26,020 nucleotides of DNA. Source: JAMWZF01 sp041628615 (GTDB lineage Bacteria > Pseudomonadota > Alphaproteobacteria > Rhodobacterales > Rhodobacteraceae). Both the position numbers and the translations under genes were made by a program. The stretch's first letter is position 1; each line of letters starts with the position of its first letter. Of this stretch, positions 23,553 to 26,020 are shown piece after piece. The notes below the pieces were generated by a model, which saw nothing but the letters and a program-made list of their open reading frames with translations, did no database searches and had not been told where the DNA came from. The DNA lies in assembly GCA_041628615.1 (NCBI GenBank), contig JBFKOW010000027.1, positions 1-26,020 on the forward strand, read 5' to 3'.

Positions 23553-24585
23553 CAATGCCGGACCGGCGCATCCGAAGGTCATCGCCGCGCTGGCCGCCGC
23601 CAACGAGGGCTACCGCCGGGCCTACGGCGCCGAAGCCGAGATGGAGGCGGTGCGCGCCCGGATCCGCGAGATCTTCGAGGCCCCGGAGGCGGCGGTCTAC
23701 CTCGTCGCCACCGGCACCGCGGCCAATTCGCTGATCCTCGCCACCCTCGGCCAGCCCTGGTCCACCGCCTTCTGCACCCCGATGGCCCATATCCACGAGG
23801 ACGAGTGCAACGCGCCGGAATTCTACGGCGGCGGGATGAAGCTGACGCTCGTTCCCGACGCCGCCGCGAAGCTGACTCCGGATGGCTTGCGCGCCGCCGT
23901 GTCCGCCGAGGAAAGCCGCGGCGTGCACGGGCCCCAGCGCGGCCCGGTCTCGGTCACCCAGGCCACCGAGAAGGGCACCGTCTACAGCCTCGACGAGTTG
24001 CGCGCCGTGACCGGTGTCGCCCGCGACTTCGGCCTGCCGGTCCACATGGACGGCGCCCGCTTCGCCAACGCGCTGGTCTCGCTCGGCTGCTCCCCTGCCG
24101 AGATGACGTGGAAGTCGGGCATCGACGCGGTGAGCTTCGGCGGCACCAAGAACGGGCTGATGGGGGTCGAGGCGGTGATCTTCTTCGATCCGGCCCATGC
24201 CTGGGAATTCGAGCTGCGCCGCAAGCGCGGGGCGCACCTGTTCTCCAAGCACCGCTATCTCTCGGCCCAGATGGCGGCCTATCTCGAGGACGATCTGTGG
24301 CTGGACATGGCCCGCGCCGCGAACGCCGCCACGGTCCGGATGGCCGAGGGGCTGCGCGCCTCGAACAGCGCCCGCCTGCTCTACGAGCCCGGTGCGAACA
24401 TGATCTTCGCCGAGTTCCCGCGCGCCGCCCACAAGCGGCTCCTCGACGCCGGGGCGGCCTACTACGTCTGGAACGGCGACCCGGACTGCGGCGACCCGGA
24501 GGAACCCCTGATCGCCCGGCTGGTCACCGACTGGTCCTGCGACCCGGCCGAGGTGGACCGGTTCCTCGACATCCTGCGCGGCTAG
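23536..24585 (+). CDS. Low-specificity threonine aldolase-like PLP enzyme
   Basis: A 349-residue fold-type I PLP enzyme of the beta-eliminating lyase/threonine aldolase family, cleaving L-threonine or related 3-hydroxy amino acids to glycine and an aldehyde. FASDNAGPAHPKV starts the protein; His85/His87 in AHIHEDE stack on the cofactor region; Asp172 in HMDGARFANAL contacts the pyridine nitrogen; Lys205 in FGGTKNGLMG is the Schiff-base lysine. The ATG at 23536 lies inside the YcgN-like gene, with GGAG upstream. Its TAG (24583-24585) overlaps the stop of the convergent hydrolase gene. Exact hydroxy-amino-acid preference cannot be read from sequence. Confidence 0.92.
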   Translation: MHFASDNAGPAHPKVIAALAAANEGYRRAYGAEAEMEAVRARIREIFEAPEAAVYLVATGTAANSLILATLGQPWSTAFCTPMAHIHEDECNAPEFYGGGMKLTLVPDAAAKLTPDGLRAAVSAEESRGVHGPQRGPVSVTQATEKGTVYSLDELRAVTGVARDFGLPVHMDGARFANALVSLGCSPAEMTWKSGIDAVSFGGTKNGLMGVEAVIFFDPAHAWEFELRRKRGAHLFSKHRYLSAQMAAYLEDDLWLDMARAANAATVRMAEGLRASNSARLLYEPGANMIFAEFPRAAHKRLLDAGAAYYVWNGDPDCGDPEEPLIARLVTDWSCDPAEVDRFLDILRG

Positions 24586-25319
24586 AGCAGCGCCGCCACC
24601 GCGGCGGGGTGGGTCGCCGGGGCCATGTGCCCGACTCCGTCCAGCGTCACCCGCCGCGCCCGCGGCAGCCGCGCGGCCAGCGTCGAGGCGATCGCCTGCA
24701 CGACGGCGGGCGATCTGTCCCCGGTGACGATCGTGACCGGCCGGTCCAGCCCTTCCAGCCGCCCGGGGGCCAGTTGCCCGGCATTGTCGTCACGGGTCGC
24801 CACCGCGCCCGCCGGGATCAGCCGGAAACGCCGGATCACGTAGCGCCGCATCCGGTCGGGCAGGTCGGACAGCGGCCGCCCGTCGCCCCAGAGGCCGTGG
24901 AACAGGGCGGCGGCGCGGGCGGCATCCCCGGCGGCCCAGGCCTCGGCCACGGGCGTGAAGGCCGCGGCGTCCTCGGCATGGGCCGCGGTGCCCCGCGCGG
25001 CGGCGAAGAAGACCGGCTCGATCAGGGTGAGGCGGACCACCCGGTCGGGATGGTCGAGCGCCAGGCGCAGGGCGACACAGCCGCCATAGGAATGACCGAC
25101 AAGGTGCACCGGCGCGGCGGGCAGGCAGGCCAGCGCATGGTCCCGCGCCTGCGCCTGGTAGTCCTGCGCCGGGTCCCAGTCGGGTGCAGCCCCGTGGCCC
25201 ACGAGGTCGATGAGGATCGGCGCGGCGATCCCGGCGGCGCGGGCCACCGGCCGCCAGTAGGCCGACGTGGCCAGCGCGCAGTGGATGAAGGCGGTGGGCG
25301 CGGCCGCGGCCGCGGTCAC
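24582..25319 (-). CDS. Alpha/beta hydrolase
   Basis: A 245-residue serine alpha/beta hydrolase. FIHCALATSAYW holds the oxyanion-hole region, VGHSYGG places the nucleophile at Ser77, and the catalytic His231 is in DGVGHMAPATHP. The acid is probably an Asp of the VTGDRSP segment. It has no signal peptide and ends soon after the last helix. Esterase or lactonase activity is likely, with substrate unknown. The start is the GTG at 25319, which overlaps the TGA of the upstream isomerase-like gene (GTGA, 4 bases), so translation is coupled. Confidence 0.87.
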   Translation of the reverse strand: MTAAAAAPTAFIHCALATSAYWRPVARAAGIAAPILIDLVGHGAAPDWDPAQDYQAQARDHALACLPAAPVHLVGHSYGGCVALRLALDHPDRVVRLTLIEPVFFAAARGTAAHAEDAAAFTPVAEAWAAGDAARAAALFHGLWGDGRPLSDLPDRMRRYVIRRFRLIPAGAVATRDDNAGQLAPGRLEGLDRPVTIVTGDRSPAVVQAIASTLAARLPRARRVTLDGVGHMAPATHPAAVAALL

Positions 25320-25918
25320 AACCGGCCGGACAGGTGGGCGTCCAGATCGTCGATCCGGTCCTGCCCCCAGAACCGCTGGTCGGTATCGGCGACGATGTAG
25401 AACGGCGCGCCGAACACCCCGCGGTTCACCGCCTCCTCGAGGTTGGCGGCGTAGGTCTCGGCCCCCGACAGCAGGCCCTTGTCGGCCAGCGCCGGGTCGA
25501 ACCCCGCCTCCTCAAGGCAGGCGCGGATCACCCCGTCCTCGGCGACGTTCTTCTCGTCCGCCCAGACCGACCGCACGATCGCGTGCACGAGCCGGCCCAG
25601 ATCGCCGCCGCCCGCCGCCTGCGCCGCGATGATCGCGTAGGCCGCGGGGGCGCCGTTGGTCGGCCAGTGCGCCGGCTTGAGGTTGATCGGCAAGCCGGCC
25701 TTCTTGCCGCCGCGGGCCAGTTCCTGAAGCCGGTAGGCCTGCCGGTTGGGATGCCGGTCCTTCGGCGGCGTGCCCCCGGTGCGACCGAAAAGCGCCCCGA
25801 TGTCGAGCGGCTTGTAGGTCACCGTCGCCCCGTGTTTCGCCGCCACCTCCTCGAACCGGGTCCCGGCGAGATAGGTGAACGGAGAGATGGTGGCGAAGAA
25901 GTAATCGATATGGGGCAT
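25316..25918 (-). CDS. 2-hydroxychromene-2-carboxylate isomerase-like, DsbA-fold protein
   Basis: A 200-residue thioredoxin-fold protein of the HCCA isomerase/kappa-class GST group, cytoplasmic and glutathione-dependent. Ser12 in FFATISPFTYLAG replaces the DsbA cysteine pair and would contact glutathione. KPHWP-like KPAHWPTN, GVFGAPFYIV with the cis-proline, and FWGQDRIDDL complete the family pattern. GAGGA five to six bases before the ATG at 25918 supports the start. True HCCA isomerases act in naphthalene degradation. No such pathway is visible, so this is probably a general aromatic or aliphatic detoxification member. First gene of a two-gene operon with the alpha/beta hydrolase. Confidence 0.9.
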   Translation of the reverse strand: MPHIDYFFATISPFTYLAGTRFEEVAAKHGATVTYKPLDIGALFGRTGGTPPKDRHPNRQAYRLQELARGGKKAGLPINLKPAHWPTNGAPAAYAIIAAQAAGGGDLGRLVHAIVRSVWADEKNVAEDGVIRACLEEAGFDPALADKGLLSGAETYAANLEEAVNRGVFGAPFYIVADTDQRFWGQDRIDDLDAHLSGRL

Positions 25919-25952
25919 TTCGTCCTCGGGCAGCCGTGTCTTTCTTTGCGGG

Positions 25953-25980
25953 ACGGTACGTGCGTGCTAAGCGGTGTCAA
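25953..25980 (-). promoter_or_regulatory. Promoter of the isomerase-like/hydrolase operon
   Basis: On the minus strand a consensus -35, TTGACA (25980-25975), is followed after 16 bases by TACCGT (25958-25953), giving a leader of about 30 bases before the ATG at 25918. The -35 is perfect and the -10 partial. Confidence 0.5.
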
Positions 25981-26020
25981 CGTCACGAATCCGTCATCTG
26001 GCAGGGGGATGCTGCCGGGC

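Noticed and set aside
25999..26020. Possible gene start (ATG at about 26010) at the right edge
   Set aside because: The purine-rich run directly abuts the ATG and only three codons are visible; nothing can be supported.

Overview
The window is GC-rich DNA from an alphaproteobacterium. The set of families points to the Rhodobacterales: a fused exosortase E/CPBP protease with a VPEID-CTERM peptide, a divergent katG-oxyR pair, and the order HAD-IIA hydrolase, MaoC hydratase, RibF, YcgN-like protein. No rRNA, tRNA, CRISPR array, insertion sequence or integrase is visible. Apart from the 4.6-10.7 kb block it looks like ordinary chromosome.

Layout. (a) 1-2860, minus: a binding-protein-dependent ABC importer of the Fe3+/AfuABC type. 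The periplasmic binding protein is complete and the fused permease runs off the left edge. (b) 3019-4077, plus: a YghZ-type aldo/keto reductase, divergent from the importer, with two inverted repeats between them. (c) 4661-10721, plus: the accessory block. It holds a very acidic modular protein of about 1,340 residues (two copies of an N-terminal module with a cadherin-like end, four SdrD-B-like repeats, a cadherin/VCBS-like domain and a thioester-domain-like C-terminus), then a 63-residue VPEID-CTERM peptide, then exosortase E fused to a CPBP protease. The big gene carries two lesions: an in-frame TAA at codon 10 after a good start, and a one-base loss near 7387. (d) 10777-13983: katG and oxyR, divergent, with an OxyR-like operator between them. 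(e) 14009-17778, minus: a copper-exporting P1B-type ATPase whose stop overlaps the start of a MOFRL-type glycerate kinase. (f) 17883-18746, plus: a haloacetate dehalogenase-like hydrolase. (g) 18763-20457, minus: adenine deaminase. (h) 20542-24585, plus: HAD-IIA hydrolase, MaoC hydratase, ribF, YcgN-like cysteine-cluster protein and threonine-aldolase-like enzyme. (i) 24582-25918, minus: an alpha/beta hydrolase translationally coupled to an HCCA-isomerase-like (DsbA-fold) protein. The threonine-aldolase-like gene and the alpha/beta hydrolase gene converge and share a CTAG at their stops.

How the genes work together. OxyR probably controls katG and itself from one operator. The exosortase E protein and the VPEID-CTERM peptide form a dedicated protein-sorting pair. 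The adjacent surface-type protein has neither a Sec signal nor a CTERM tail, so its link to the sorting pair is open and is the most interesting question here. The remaining genes are mostly housekeeping or catabolic.
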